NCBI GenBank assembly: GCA_937926555.1
Contig: CALAZX010000277.1
Span: forward strand, 1 to 13,717
Length of the DNA stretch: 13,717 nucleotides
From: an uncultured Negativicutes bacterium
Lineage (GTDB): Bacteria > Bacillota > Negativicutes > Acidaminococcales > Acidaminococcaceae
Direction of reading: 5' to 3'
Each line of letters begins with the position of its first letter. The first letter of the stretch is position 1. Position numbers and translations under genes: made by a program. Shown here piece after piece: positions 5,366 through 11,892 of the stretch. The notes beneath the pieces were generated by a model. That model was not told the DNA's origin. It searched no databases and worked only from the letters and a program-made list of their open reading frames with translations.

Positions 5366-6574
5366 TCAGTCCTCGCTGGTCTCGGGCAGTTTGCCGGGCA
5401 GCGGGCGTTTGGCGTACATGAAGTGGTACATCAGCATGCAGACAACAGCCATGATGCCGGTGAGGCTGTACAGGCCGGCGAAGCCGATGTAGGGACGGAG
5501 AGCGCCCAGCAGGTAGGGGCTCACGCCCAGGCCCAGATCCAGGGCCACGAAGTATGTGGAAATGGCCATGCCCACACGGTGGGGCGGGGTCAGTTTGATG
5601 CATACGGCCTGGCCGTTGGACATGAAAGTTCCGTAGCCAAGACCTACAAACACACCGGATGCCAGGAGCATCAGGGAGGTGTGGGTCACGCTGAGCATCG
5701 CCAGGCCGATGGCCAGGCAGATGAAGCAGGGGTACATCACGTAGTTCTCGCCTTTACGGTCGAAGAGCACACCGGTGGCCGGACGGGTCAGGGTGATGAC
5801 CACGGCGTAGACCACGAAGAAGAAGGTGCCTGCCTCAACCAGGTGCAGGTGCTGGGAGTAGGCTGCCAGGAAGCTCAGCACGCTGGAGTAGCAGAAACCT
5901 ACCCAGAAGGCGATGAAAGAGATCACGCCTACGCGTTTCTCGTAGAAGTTCTCCAGGGAGACGGTGCGGAGACGCTTTTTCTCCTCCTCGCTGAGGGTGA
6001 CTTCCTTCGCGTTCAGGAAGAAGCAGCCTACCATGCAGACAGCCACCATGGCGATACACAGATTCACGATGGCGGTGAAGCTGGTGTGGGTCATCATGAA
6101 GATGCCGATGAAGGGACCTACAGCGGCGGCCACGCTGGTGGACAGGCCGTAGTAGTTGATGCCCTCGCCCCGGCGGGAGGCGGGGATGCAGCCGGCGATG
6201 ATGGTGCTGGTGGCGGTGGCCACAACGCCGTAGGCGAAGCCGTTCAGCAGGCGGACGGTGTACATGATGGGCAGGGTGGGCATGTAGAGATATGCCACGG
6301 TGGTGACGAAGTACATCACCATGCCGACGTACAGCATCTTCTTACGGCCGAAGAGCTCGATCTGCTGACCTGCGATGAGGCGCGCCAGCAGGGTGCCGAC
6401 GATGTAGATGCCGGCTGCCAGGCCCGCTTCCGCCAGGGAGGCGTGAAGCTCGTTGCGGGCGATGACGGCGATGATCACCATCAGCAGGTAATAAATCAGG
6501 AATACAAGAAAGTTGATACCGGTATCAAGGAGGAAGTCCTTGGTCCAGAGTTTCTCCGAAGAGGGGGTTGTCAT
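5366..6574 (-). CDS. Major facilitator superfamily (MFS) transporter, 402 aa
   Basis: An inner-membrane secondary transporter of usual MFS length with about twelve hydrophobic segments in two halves. A motif A-like loop between helices 2 and 3 reads GQQIELFGRKKML (69-81), and a related loop in the second half reads GVLFDRKGENYV. RLLNGFAYG (108-116) corresponds to motif B. A charged central loop (about 188-214, AKEVTLSEEEKKRLR) separates the halves. Both termini are predicted cytoplasmic. The start at 6574 is supported by GGAG on the minus strand (complement of 6587-6590) at a rather long spacing of about 12 nt. The substrate cannot be read from the sequence. It lies downstream of the LysR gene on the same strand but behind a terminator, so it is probably a separate unit. 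Its proximity to the desulfidase gene hints at an amino-acid or metabolite carrier; this is weak. Confidence 0.9.
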   Translation of the reverse strand: MTTPSSEKLWTKDFLLDTGINFLVFLIYYLLMVIIAVIARNELHASLAEAGLAAGIYIVGTLLARLIAGQQIELFGRKKMLYVGMVMYFVTTVAYLYMPTLPIMYTVRLLNGFAYGVVATATSTIIAGCIPASRRGEGINYYGLSTSVAAAVGPFIGIFMMTHTSFTAIVNLCIAMVAVCMVGCFFLNAKEVTLSEEEKKRLRTVSLENFYEKRVGVISFIAFWVGFCYSSVLSFLAAYSQHLHLVEAGTFFFVVYAVVITLTRPATGVLFDRKGENYVMYPCFICLAIGLAMLSVTHTSLMLLASGVFVGLGYGTFMSNGQAVCIKLTPPHRVGMAISTYFVALDLGLGVSPYLLGALRPYIGFAGLYSLTGIMAVVCMLMYHFMYAKRPLPGKLPETSED

Positions 6575-6730
6575 AATTTAGTTCATCTCCAAAATCATAG
6601 AATTAAGATGAGACCAATTCTAGCACTTTGTACCGGTTTGTATAGCGGAAAAAACAGATGGTGGCCATCACAAAAAGTGAACACTGACAAACGGCTTGGC
6701 AATGCTATATAGGAAGGAAATGAACGGTCG

Positions 6731-6773
6731 GAGAGAAAAAGAACCCCGTCCGGTATGGAAACCGGGCGGGGTT
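6731..6773 (-). terminator. Rho-independent terminator of the LysR gene
   Basis: A 12-bp stem (6742-6753 with 6762-6773, one T-G pair) with a TATGGAAA loop. Read on the minus strand it is followed by C then TTTTT-CTCTC, a good T-run. It lies about 190 nt beyond the LysR stop codon, a longer than usual 3' tail. Confidence 0.8.
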
Positions 6774-6854
6774 TGCTGCAAGTGTCGGTATGAAGGGCTT
6801 TTGAGCGGATTCCACATCTTTTCCGGATCCTCCGGTGGTCGGAAAAAGTGATGG

Positions 6855-6884
6855 CGGTTCCGGAACCGGTGGAACGGGTTCCGG
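6855..6884. repeat. GGTTCCGG direct repeat and palindromes
   Basis: CGGTTCCGGAACCG at 6855-6868 is a perfect 14-bp palindrome. GGTTCCGG occurs at 6856-6863 and again at 6877-6884, so CCGGAACC (6860-6867) can also pair with the second copy across 9 nt. It lies in the 3' tail of the LysR transcript. No known repeat family is recognised. Confidence 0.5.
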
Positions 6885-6963
6885 TTCTGAGGCGGGAGCG
6901 GCGTTCCTGACAAGTTTCCGCCAAGGGAGGAGCGCTGCGCCAGGGAAGTCCGCAAGCGTTTTC

Positions 6964-7857
6964 TCACCGGGTGGGGCCGAATAGTTTCAGGATGTAGTCC
7001 ACGAAAACCTCGATGGATTTCAGTTTCGGGTTCTCCCGGCGGTAGATCAGGTAGCAGTCGAAGTAGAGAGGCTCCTCCAGGTGGAAGTAGCCGGTCTTGA
7101 TGTTCATCTCCTGGAGCATCCGCAGGGAGAGGAGGCAGCCGGTCCTGTTGCTGTCGCAGTAGTGCAGGATGGCGTAGGGCGTGGAGAGCCGCGCCTCCAC
7201 CTCGGGCATCAGATGCTGCCGGGTGAAGTACCGGTGCAGGGTCTTGCTCATATAGTAGTCCGGGGAGTAGGTGGCCAGGGGATAGGAGGCCATGGTGGCC
7301 GCATCCACGGTGGCGCCTTTCAGCTCCAGGTTGGGGGCGTAGTAGACCAGCTCCTCGGTGTAGAAGAACTTGTGCACGTAGTTGTTGATGTTGATCTGGG
7401 GCAGCAGGAAGGAGGTGGACACGTCCAGATCGCCGGCATCCAGCTTCTGCAGCATGGACTGGGCCTCCACGTTGTAGATGTCGATCTTGATGTTCTCCGC
7501 ATGCTGCTGGAAGTAGCTCACATGGCGGTTCATCAGCACGTCGCCCATGGACATCAGGGTGCCCACCTTCAGGTTCATGGACTGGCCCGCCATGTTCTTC
7601 ACTTCCCGGATGGAGTCGTCCAGCCCGTCCAGCAGGGTCTGGGCCCGCTTGAGGAAGAACTCCCCTTCCGGAGACAGGATGCTGCCCCGGTTGGAGCGCA
7701 GGATCAGCTGCACGCCCACCAGGTCCTCCAGCTTGCGCATCTGGGCGCTGAAGGCGGACTGGGTGATATTGGCCAGGCTGGCCGCGGTGGCGAAGTTCAG
7801 CACTTTGCCGAAGATGATGAAGTTCTGCAGCTGCTGGATGGTCGGTCTTTCCTGCAT
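6964..7857 (-). CDS. LysR-type transcriptional regulator, 297 aa
   Basis: A DNA-binding regulator of standard LysR length. Residues 5-63 form the winged helix-turn-helix, with the characteristic run FATAASLANITQSAFSAQ (22-39), then the family's KLEDLVGVQLILRSNRG (42-58) and SPEGEFF. A linker helix follows and the rest is the periplasmic-binding-protein-like effector domain. The start is taken at ATG 7857, because GAGGG lies about 7 nt upstream on the minus strand and the protein then begins as LysR proteins normally do; an upstream ATG at 8004 would add 49 unrelated residues and run over the divergent promoter. It is divergent from the desulfidase gene with about 260 bp between the starts, the classical arrangement for a LysR regulator controlling its neighbour. 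The effector is probably the substrate of that enzyme or a derivative (inference). Confidence 0.93.
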   Translation of the reverse strand: MQERPTIQQLQNFIIFGKVLNFATAASLANITQSAFSAQMRKLEDLVGVQLILRSNRGSILSPEGEFFLKRAQTLLDGLDDSIREVKNMAGQSMNLKVGTLMSMGDVLMNRHVSYFQQHAENIKIDIYNVEAQSMLQKLDAGDLDVSTSFLLPQININNYVHKFFYTEELVYYAPNLELKGATVDAATMASYPLATYSPDYYMSKTLHRYFTRQHLMPEVEARLSTPYAILHYCDSNRTGCLLSLRMLQEMNIKTGYFHLEEPLYFDCYLIYRRENPKLKSIEVFVDYILKLFGPTR

Positions 7858-7881
7858 AGGATCCCTCTTTTCTGTCAGTAT

Positions 7882-7897
7882 GGGGAACGGATTCCCC
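7882..7897 (-). promoter_or_regulatory. Small dyad in the lysR leader
   Basis: GGGGAA (7882-7887) and TTCCCC (7892-7897) form a perfect 6-bp dyad with a CGGA loop, just downstream of the predicted lysR start site. It could be an autoregulatory operator or an RNA hairpin in the short leader. Confidence 0.35.
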
Positions 7898-7906
7898 GCT
7901 CGTTCC

Positions 7907-7935
7907 ATTATATCAGACACGGGGCGGCGCAACAA
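7907..7935 (-). promoter_or_regulatory. Promoter of the LysR gene
   Basis: On the minus strand TATAAT (complement of 7907-7912) is a perfect -10 box. TTGTTG (complement of 7930-7935) is the -35 box, three matches, at 17-bp spacing. Transcription should start near 7900, giving a leader of about 43 nt. Confidence 0.7.
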
Positions 7936-7962
7936 GATTCGCCGTGCTCCATGATATGCCGG

Positions 7963-7993
7963 AAAGCGGATAACACCTATGCGTAAAGCGGAT
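7963..7993. promoter_or_regulatory. AAAGCGGAT direct repeat, candidate LysR operator
   Basis: AAAGCGGAT occurs at 7963-7971 and 7985-7993, 22 bp apart (about two helical turns, same face). The second copy runs into the -35 box of the desulfidase promoter and both lie upstream of the lysR promoter. That is the position expected of an activator/autoregulator site in a divergent LysR system. LysR sites are usually T-N11-A dyads, so direct repeats are only suggestive. Confidence 0.45.
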
Positions 7994-8021
7994 TGACAGT
8001 GCATGGGGGGAATCCTATACT
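7993..8021 (+). promoter_or_regulatory. Sigma70-type promoter of the desulfidase gene
   Basis: TTGACA at 7993-7998 is a perfect -35 box, followed after exactly 17 bp by TATACT at 8016-8021, five of six matches. Transcription should begin near 8028, leaving a leader of about 93 nt. Confidence 0.88.
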
Positions 8022-8047
8022 AAAGGTGAAAGATAAATCATAGTTAA

Positions 8048-8093
8048 CAAGGGTGATTTGCGCCCGCCGCCATCGGGGCGGCGGCAACCCTTG
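8048..8093 (+). other. Structured leader of the desulfidase mRNA
   Basis: CAAGGGT (8048-8054) pairs with ACCCTTG (8087-8093). Inside it an all-GC 8-bp stem (8064-8071 with 8077-8084) closes an ATCGG loop. The downstream GCGGCGG at 8093-8099 could compete for the CCGCCGC arm, allowing an alternative fold before the ribosome site at 8105-8113. I do not recognise a known riboswitch class. Confidence 0.45.
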
Positions 8094-8120
8094 CGGCGGA
8101 TATCCGGAAAGGTGCGTATC

Positions 8121-9407
8121 ATGGACAGAAAAGTGTATGAGAACTACGTTGCGATTCTGAAGAAGGAGCTGGTGCTGGCCCTGGGCTGCACGGAGCCCAT
8201 CGCCATCGCCTATGCGGGCGCCCTGGTGCGCCGTCTCATGGGGAAAGTGCCGGAGCGGATCGAGACCTACTGCAGCGGCAATATCGTGAAGAACGTGAAA
8301 GCGGTGACCGTGCCCAACTCCAACGGGTCCAAAGGCATCGAGGTGGCCGCCACCCTGGGCGTCCTGGGGGGAGACCCGGACCAGGAGCTGGCGGTGCTCC
8401 AGTCGGTGACGGAGGAGGATATCAGGCGCTGCAGGGAGCTGGTGGAGCAGGGGTTCTGCCGGTGCTCCCTGGTGGAGAACGTGGCCAACCTCTACATCCG
8501 CATCGTGGCTTTCTCCGGTGAGGAGACGGCGGAAGTGGAGCTCCGCGACTATCACCGCAATGTGACGAAGCTGGTGAAGAACGGGGAGGTCATCTTCGAG
8601 AAGAAAGAGGAGAAACAGTCCGAGAAGACCGCCGACGAGCCGGACTACACCCTGCTCAACGTGAAGGACATCCTGGCCTTCGCCGACACGGTGGACCTGA
8701 AGGACGTGGAGGAGATCCTGGAACGGCAGATCCGCTGCAATACGGCCATCTCGGAGGAAGGTCTCCGGGGCCATTACGGCGCCGAGGTGGGGCGGACCTA
8801 CCTGGAGGACGGCGCCACGGACGTGCGTATCCGCGCCAAAGCCCGCGCCGCCGCCGGTTCCGACGCCCGGATGAGCGGCTGTCCCCTGCCTGTAGTGATC
8901 AACTCCGGCAGCGGCAACCAGGGCATCACTGCCACCATGCCGGTGGTGGAATATGCCGAGCATTACGGCGTCAGCCGGGAGAAACTGCTGCGGTCCCTGG
9001 TGGTCAGCAACCTGGTGGCCCTCCATCAGAAACGGTATATCGGCAGCCTGTCGGCCTACTGCGGAGCGGTCAGCGCGGCCTGCGGCAGCGGCGCCGGCAT
9101 CGCCTACATGGAAGGGATGCCCTATGAGCGCATCTGCGACGTGATCACCAACTGCATCGCCAGCGTGGGCGGCATGGTCTGCGACGGGGCGAAGCCCTCC
9201 TGCGCGGCGAAGATCGCCGTGGCGGTGGAGGCTGCCCTGATGGCGGTGGGGCTCAGCCGGAAACAGCATGCGTTCCGCAGCGGCGAGGGTCTGGTCATGG
9301 ACGATATCGAGAAGACCATCGCCGGCATCGGCCGTGTGGGCCGTGTGGGCATGAAACCCACCGATGTGGAGATCCTCAACATCATGCTGGGGAAGATAAA
9401 GATCTGA
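8121..9407 (+). CDS. cyuA: L-cysteine desulfidase / serine dehydratase-alpha family protein (CyuA/UPF0597), 428 aa
   Basis: A cytoplasmic oxygen-sensitive Fe-S lyase of the family that includes E. coli CyuA (YhaM, 436 aa) and archaeal L-cysteine desulfidase, which converts L-cysteine to pyruvate, ammonia and sulfide. Signature stretches are LGCTEPIAIA (21-30, with C23), NSGSGNQGI (261-269), SAYCGAVSAACGSGAGI (311-327, C314 and C321) and GGMVCDGAKPSCAAK (350-364, C354 and C361). These supply the cysteines expected to bind the cluster. Full length, no damage seen. ATG 8121 is used because GGAAAGGTG at 8105-8113 precedes it and residue 1 then matches family starts; the frame is open upstream to 8058 but that part is leader RNA. 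It is divergent from a LysR gene and has a strong promoter. L-serine as substrate cannot be excluded, since the same fold is the alpha part of Fe-S serine dehydratases. Confidence 0.88.
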   Translation: MDRKVYENYVAILKKELVLALGCTEPIAIAYAGALVRRLMGKVPERIETYCSGNIVKNVKAVTVPNSNGSKGIEVAATLGVLGGDPDQELAVLQSVTEEDIRRCRELVEQGFCRCSLVENVANLYIRIVAFSGEETAEVELRDYHRNVTKLVKNGEVIFEKKEEKQSEKTADEPDYTLLNVKDILAFADTVDLKDVEEILERQIRCNTAISEEGLRGHYGAEVGRTYLEDGATDVRIRAKARAAAGSDARMSGCPLPVVINSGSGNQGITATMPVVEYAEHYGVSREKLLRSLVVSNLVALHQKRYIGSLSAYCGAVSAACGSGAGIAYMEGMPYERICDVITNCIASVGGMVCDGAKPSCAAKIAVAVEAALMAVGLSRKQHAFRSGEGLVMDDIEKTIAGIGRVGRVGMKPTDVEILNIMLGKIKI

Positions 9408-9446
9408 GTGGACGTGTTCTCCGCGACAAACTGTATATGAATCCAG

Positions 9447-9485
9447 AACCTCCGGTTTCCCTGCCGGAGGTTTTTATGTTTTTCA
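9447..9485 (+). terminator. Rho-independent terminator after the desulfidase gene
   Basis: A perfect 9-bp stem (9447-9455 with 9464-9472) with an 8-nt loop, followed by TTTTTATGTTTTT, 40 nt after the stop codon. Confidence 0.92.
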
Positions 9486-9490
9486 TCTCG

Positions 9491-9499
9491 TGGTATAAT
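9491..9499 (+). promoter_or_regulatory. Extended -10 promoter of udp
   Basis: TGG-TATAAT (9491-9499) is a perfect extended -10 element. No good -35 is present: at 17 bp upstream lies TTTTTA, inside the preceding terminator T-run. Transcription should begin near 9506, giving a leader of about 150 nt. Confidence 0.72.
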
Positions 9500-9514
9500 A
9501 AAGAGTAAGATGCT

Positions 9515-9546
9515 ATTCCGCCTGCAGGGGCATCGGCTCCGCAGGC
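9515..9546 (+). other. Leader hairpin of the udp transcript
   Basis: GCCTGC (9520-9525) pairs with GCAGGC (9541-9546), continued after a bulged A by GGGGC (9527-9531) with GCTCC (9536-9540) around an ATCG tetraloop. The first bases (ATTCCGCC-N-G-N-AGGGG, 9515-9530) recur in the exoA leader at 12725-12740. Confidence 0.5.
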
Positions 9547-9654
9547 TTCCGCCGGAACCGGTGGACGGCCGCCACGGGTGGCCGCCGCAGGACGGCTGCC
9601 GACCTTTTGACGACACAGGAAGACAGGACAACGGAGAAAATGAGGTGTTGATTC

Positions 9655-10440
9655 ATGCCCAATTATGCGAAACCGGGTGAAGTGATGTACCATACAGGAT
9701 TGACGTTGGAAATGATTCAGGGCGCCAAGTACGCGCTGGTGCCGGGCGATCCCGGCCGGGTGGAGGGGCTGGCGAAAGCCCTGGACCCCGAAGCGGTCTA
9801 TGTGACCAGCCACCGGGAGTTCACCTCCTGGCTGGCCCGGGTGAAAGGACAGCCGGTGCTGGTGATGTCTACCGGCATGGGCGGCCCCTGCGTCACATTC
9901 GCGGTGGAGGACCTGGCCCGTCTGGGAGTGGAGAATTTCATCCGTGTAGGCACCAGCGGCTCCCTGCGTGAAGACCTGGATCCCGGCGACGTGGTGATCA
10001 ACAAGGCGGCTGTCCGCATGGACGGCGCCTCGAAAGCCTACGCGCCCCTGGCGTTCCCGGCGGTGGCCGACCTGGATATCACCCTGGCCCTGCGGGAGGC
10101 GGCGGAGGAGCTGGAGGTGCCCCACAAGCTGGGCATCACCGTCAGCACGGACAGCTTCTGGCCCGGCCAGGAGCGGTACGACAGCTTCAACGGCTATGTG
10201 GTGCGGAGCCTCCGGGGAAGCCTGGAGGAGTGGCAGCGCCTGGGCTGCAGCAATTACGAGATGGAAGCCGCCACTCTCTTCACACTGGCGGAGATTTTCG
10301 GTCTGCGGGCCGGTGCCATCTGCGGCATCGTGGCGAAACGGACGGTGGGGGAGGAAGTGGCCTCCGCCAACGTCTACAAGACTGCGGAACGGCGGTTCCA
10401 GCAGGTGACGAAGCGGGCCCTGGAGAAACTCCTGGGCTGA
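9655..10440 (+). CDS. udp: Uridine phosphorylase, 261 aa
   Basis: A cytoplasmic hexameric NP-I family nucleoside phosphorylase: uridine plus phosphate gives uracil and ribose-1-phosphate. Length is close to E. coli Udp (253 aa). Motifs in order: PGDPGRVE (30-37, phosphate loop), STGMGGPC (72-79), RVGTSGS (97-103, R97 a phosphate ligand by family), FWPGQERYDS (168-177) and NYEMEAATLFT (200-210, ribose-binding Met-Glu). The Gln and Arg in GQERYD correspond to the uracil-binding pair that separates uridine phosphorylases from purine nucleoside phosphorylases, so the substrate call is fairly strong. ATG 9655 has GAGGTG at 9642-9647, 7 nt upstream. It has its own promoter, and deoB follows 158 bp later with no terminator, so they probably form a nucleoside-salvage operon. 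Confidence 0.93.
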   Translation: MPNYAKPGEVMYHTGLTLEMIQGAKYALVPGDPGRVEGLAKALDPEAVYVTSHREFTSWLARVKGQPVLVMSTGMGGPCVTFAVEDLARLGVENFIRVGTSGSLREDLDPGDVVINKAAVRMDGASKAYAPLAFPAVADLDITLALREAAEELEVPHKLGITVSTDSFWPGQERYDSFNGYVVRSLRGSLEEWQRLGCSNYEMEAATLFTLAEIFGLRAGAICGIVAKRTVGEEVASANVYKTAERRFQQVTKRALEKLLG

Positions 10441-10467
10441 GTCCGCAAGGAATAGCGTGAAAAACAG

Positions 10468-10554
10468 CGCTTCGACCGCGCATAAAATCAAAAGCGGGAA
10501 ACGCGCAGGAAACGAAAACGCTTCAACCGCGCGCACGCGGCAAAAACAAAAGCG
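10468..10554. repeat. Imperfect duplication between udp and deoB
   Basis: CGCTTCGACCGCGCA (10468-10482) and CGCTTCAACCGCGCG (10519-10533) are near-identical and 51 bp apart. CAAAAGCG follows each (10489-10496, 10547-10554), so the unit was duplicated with a small length change. Each copy can form CGCTT/AAGCG stems, the second with a nested CCGCG-CGCA-CGCGG hairpin (10527-10540). The strip to 10598 is unusually A-rich for the window. No T-run follows, so these are not terminators. Confidence 0.6.
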
Positions 10555-10598
10555 AAAAATGAAAAAATAAAGCAAGAAAAGCAAAGGATGGTGCAAGT

Positions 10599-11828
10599 AT
10601 GGGAAGAGCAATTATCACCCTGCTGGATTCCTTCGGAATCGGCTGGGCACATGACGCCGCCGATTTCGGCGACAAAGGATCCGACACGTTGGGACATATC
10701 GCAGGCTGGATGGCCGAGAACAGGAAGAACGCCGATGGCGCGCCGCAGTATCTGGCGCTGCCCCATCTGGCGGAGATGGGTCTGGAGAAAGCCCACAAGC
10801 TGAGCACCGGGGAGGACCTGGTACATCCCCTGGGCGGCGGGGAGGTGCGTGGCGCCTACACCTGCGCCGAGGAGGTCAGCAAGGGTAAGGACACACTCAG
10901 CGGCCACTGGGAGATGATGGGCGTTCCCGTCCGTTTCGACTGGGGCTATTTCCCCGACAAGCCGAAATGCTTCCCGCCGGAACTGATGGAGAAGATTATC
11001 AAAGAGGGGAATCTCCCCGGCGTGCTGGGCGAGAAACACGCCAGCGGCACGGTGATCATCCAGGAGTTCGGCGAGGAGCACATGCGCACCGGCAAGCCGA
11101 TCATCTACACCTCCGCGGACAGCGTGCTGCAGATCGCCTGCCACGAGGAGACCTACGGGCTGGAGAATCTCTACAGCCTCTGCAAGCTCTGCTACGAGCT
11201 GGTGAAACCCTACAAGATCGCGCGTATTATCGCCCGTCCTTTCGTAGGCAAGAAAGCCGGCGAGTTCGAGCGCGTGGCCGCACACCGTCATGACTACGCA
11301 GTGCCGGCCCATGAGCCCACCCTGCTGGACAACCTGGTGGCTGGTGGCGGCAATGTCTATGCCGTGGGCAAGATCGCCGACATCTTCGCCCACCGCGGCA
11401 TCAGCAAGCATTATCCCGCCGCCGGGCTGGAGAACATCTTCGACGCCACGAAACAGGCTGTGGCCGACGCGCCGGACAACACCCTGGTGTTCGCCAACTT
11501 CGTGGACTTCGACTCCTCCTTCGGACATCGGAGAGACGCCAAGGGCTACGGCGAGGGACTGGAGATGTATGACCGCCGTCTGCCGGAGCTGCTGTCCATG
11601 ATGAGACCTGACGATGTGCTGCTGATCACGGCGGACCACGGCTGCGATCCCACCTGGAAAGGCACGGACCACACCCGTGAGAAGATCCCTGTGCTGTTCT
11701 ACGGCGCTTCCGTGAAACCTCAGGAGCTGGCCCCCATGCACACCTTCTCGGATATCGGTCAGACCCTGGCCAAATTCTTCGGCGTGAAACCGGTGGGCAA
11801 CGGCACCGCCGTGGACATCTTCCGCTGA
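10599..11828 (+). CDS. deoB: Phosphopentomutase, 409 aa
   Basis: A cytoplasmic Mn-dependent mutase of the alkaline phosphatase superfamily that interconverts ribose-1-phosphate (or deoxyribose-1-phosphate) and the 5-phosphates. It takes the sugar product of Udp into the pentose phosphate pathway. Length is typical (about 390-410 aa). Metal-site motifs are all present: LLDSFGIG (8-15, D10), GKDTLSGHWE (96-105, catalytic-position T99), NFVDFDSSFGHRRD (300-313, D303 and H310), and TADHGCDPTWKGTDHTRE (344-361, D346, H347, H358). ATG 10599 is preceded by AAAGGATG at 10583-10590. It follows udp in the same direction; the intervening 158 bp holds a duplicated hairpin-prone element rather than a terminator. 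No terminator is evident after it, so the next gene may be on the same message. Confidence 0.96.
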   Translation: MGRAIITLLDSFGIGWAHDAADFGDKGSDTLGHIAGWMAENRKNADGAPQYLALPHLAEMGLEKAHKLSTGEDLVHPLGGGEVRGAYTCAEEVSKGKDTLSGHWEMMGVPVRFDWGYFPDKPKCFPPELMEKIIKEGNLPGVLGEKHASGTVIIQEFGEEHMRTGKPIIYTSADSVLQIACHEETYGLENLYSLCKLCYELVKPYKIARIIARPFVGKKAGEFERVAAHRHDYAVPAHEPTLLDNLVAGGGNVYAVGKIADIFAHRGISKHYPAAGLENIFDATKQAVADAPDNTLVFANFVDFDSSFGHRRDAKGYGEGLEMYDRRLPELLSMMRPDDVLLITADHGCDPTWKGTDHTREKIPVLFYGASVKPQELAPMHTFSDIGQTLAKFFGVKPVGNGTAVDIFR

Positions 11829-11892
11829 GAGCGGGGAAACCGGAGATATACAGCGGCAACTGTACCTGGAACGGAGAGAAAGAGGTGGGAAC

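Larger units (their letters stand above)
6575..6963. other. Gene-free region between the LysR and MFS genes
   Basis: This 389-bp stretch should carry the MFS promoter (minus strand) but I find no convincing -35/-10 pair. A small dyad TCAC-AAAAA-GTGA lies at 6668-6680. The LysR terminator is at 6731-6773. Nearer to lysR lies a repeat-rich patch (6855-6884). An open frame of 99 codons on the minus strand here crosses the terminator and is not believed. Confidence 0.6.

Noticed and set aside
4979..6712. A 577-codon open frame on the plus strand across the MFS gene
   Set aside because: It is antisense to a well-supported MFS protein, is low-complexity (Gly/His/Asp/Val-rich), and crosses two terminators and the structured region. 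It is an antisense shadow of GC-rich codon use.
6668..6967. A 99-codon minus-strand frame whose GTG overlaps the lysR stop as GTGA
   Set aside because: The overlap looks attractive, but the frame runs through the lysR terminator hairpin and T-run and encodes a Pro/Arg/His-rich sequence without domain character.
7858..8004. A longer lysR reading from ATG 8004
   Set aside because: The extra 49 residues do not resemble a LysR N-terminus and would place the start inside the divergent promoter; ATG 7857 has a proper ribosome site.
7977..9269. A 430-codon minus-strand frame opposite the desulfidase gene
   Set aside because: Low-complexity His/Gly/Val-rich shadow of a gene with family signatures on the plus strand; it also covers both divergent control elements.
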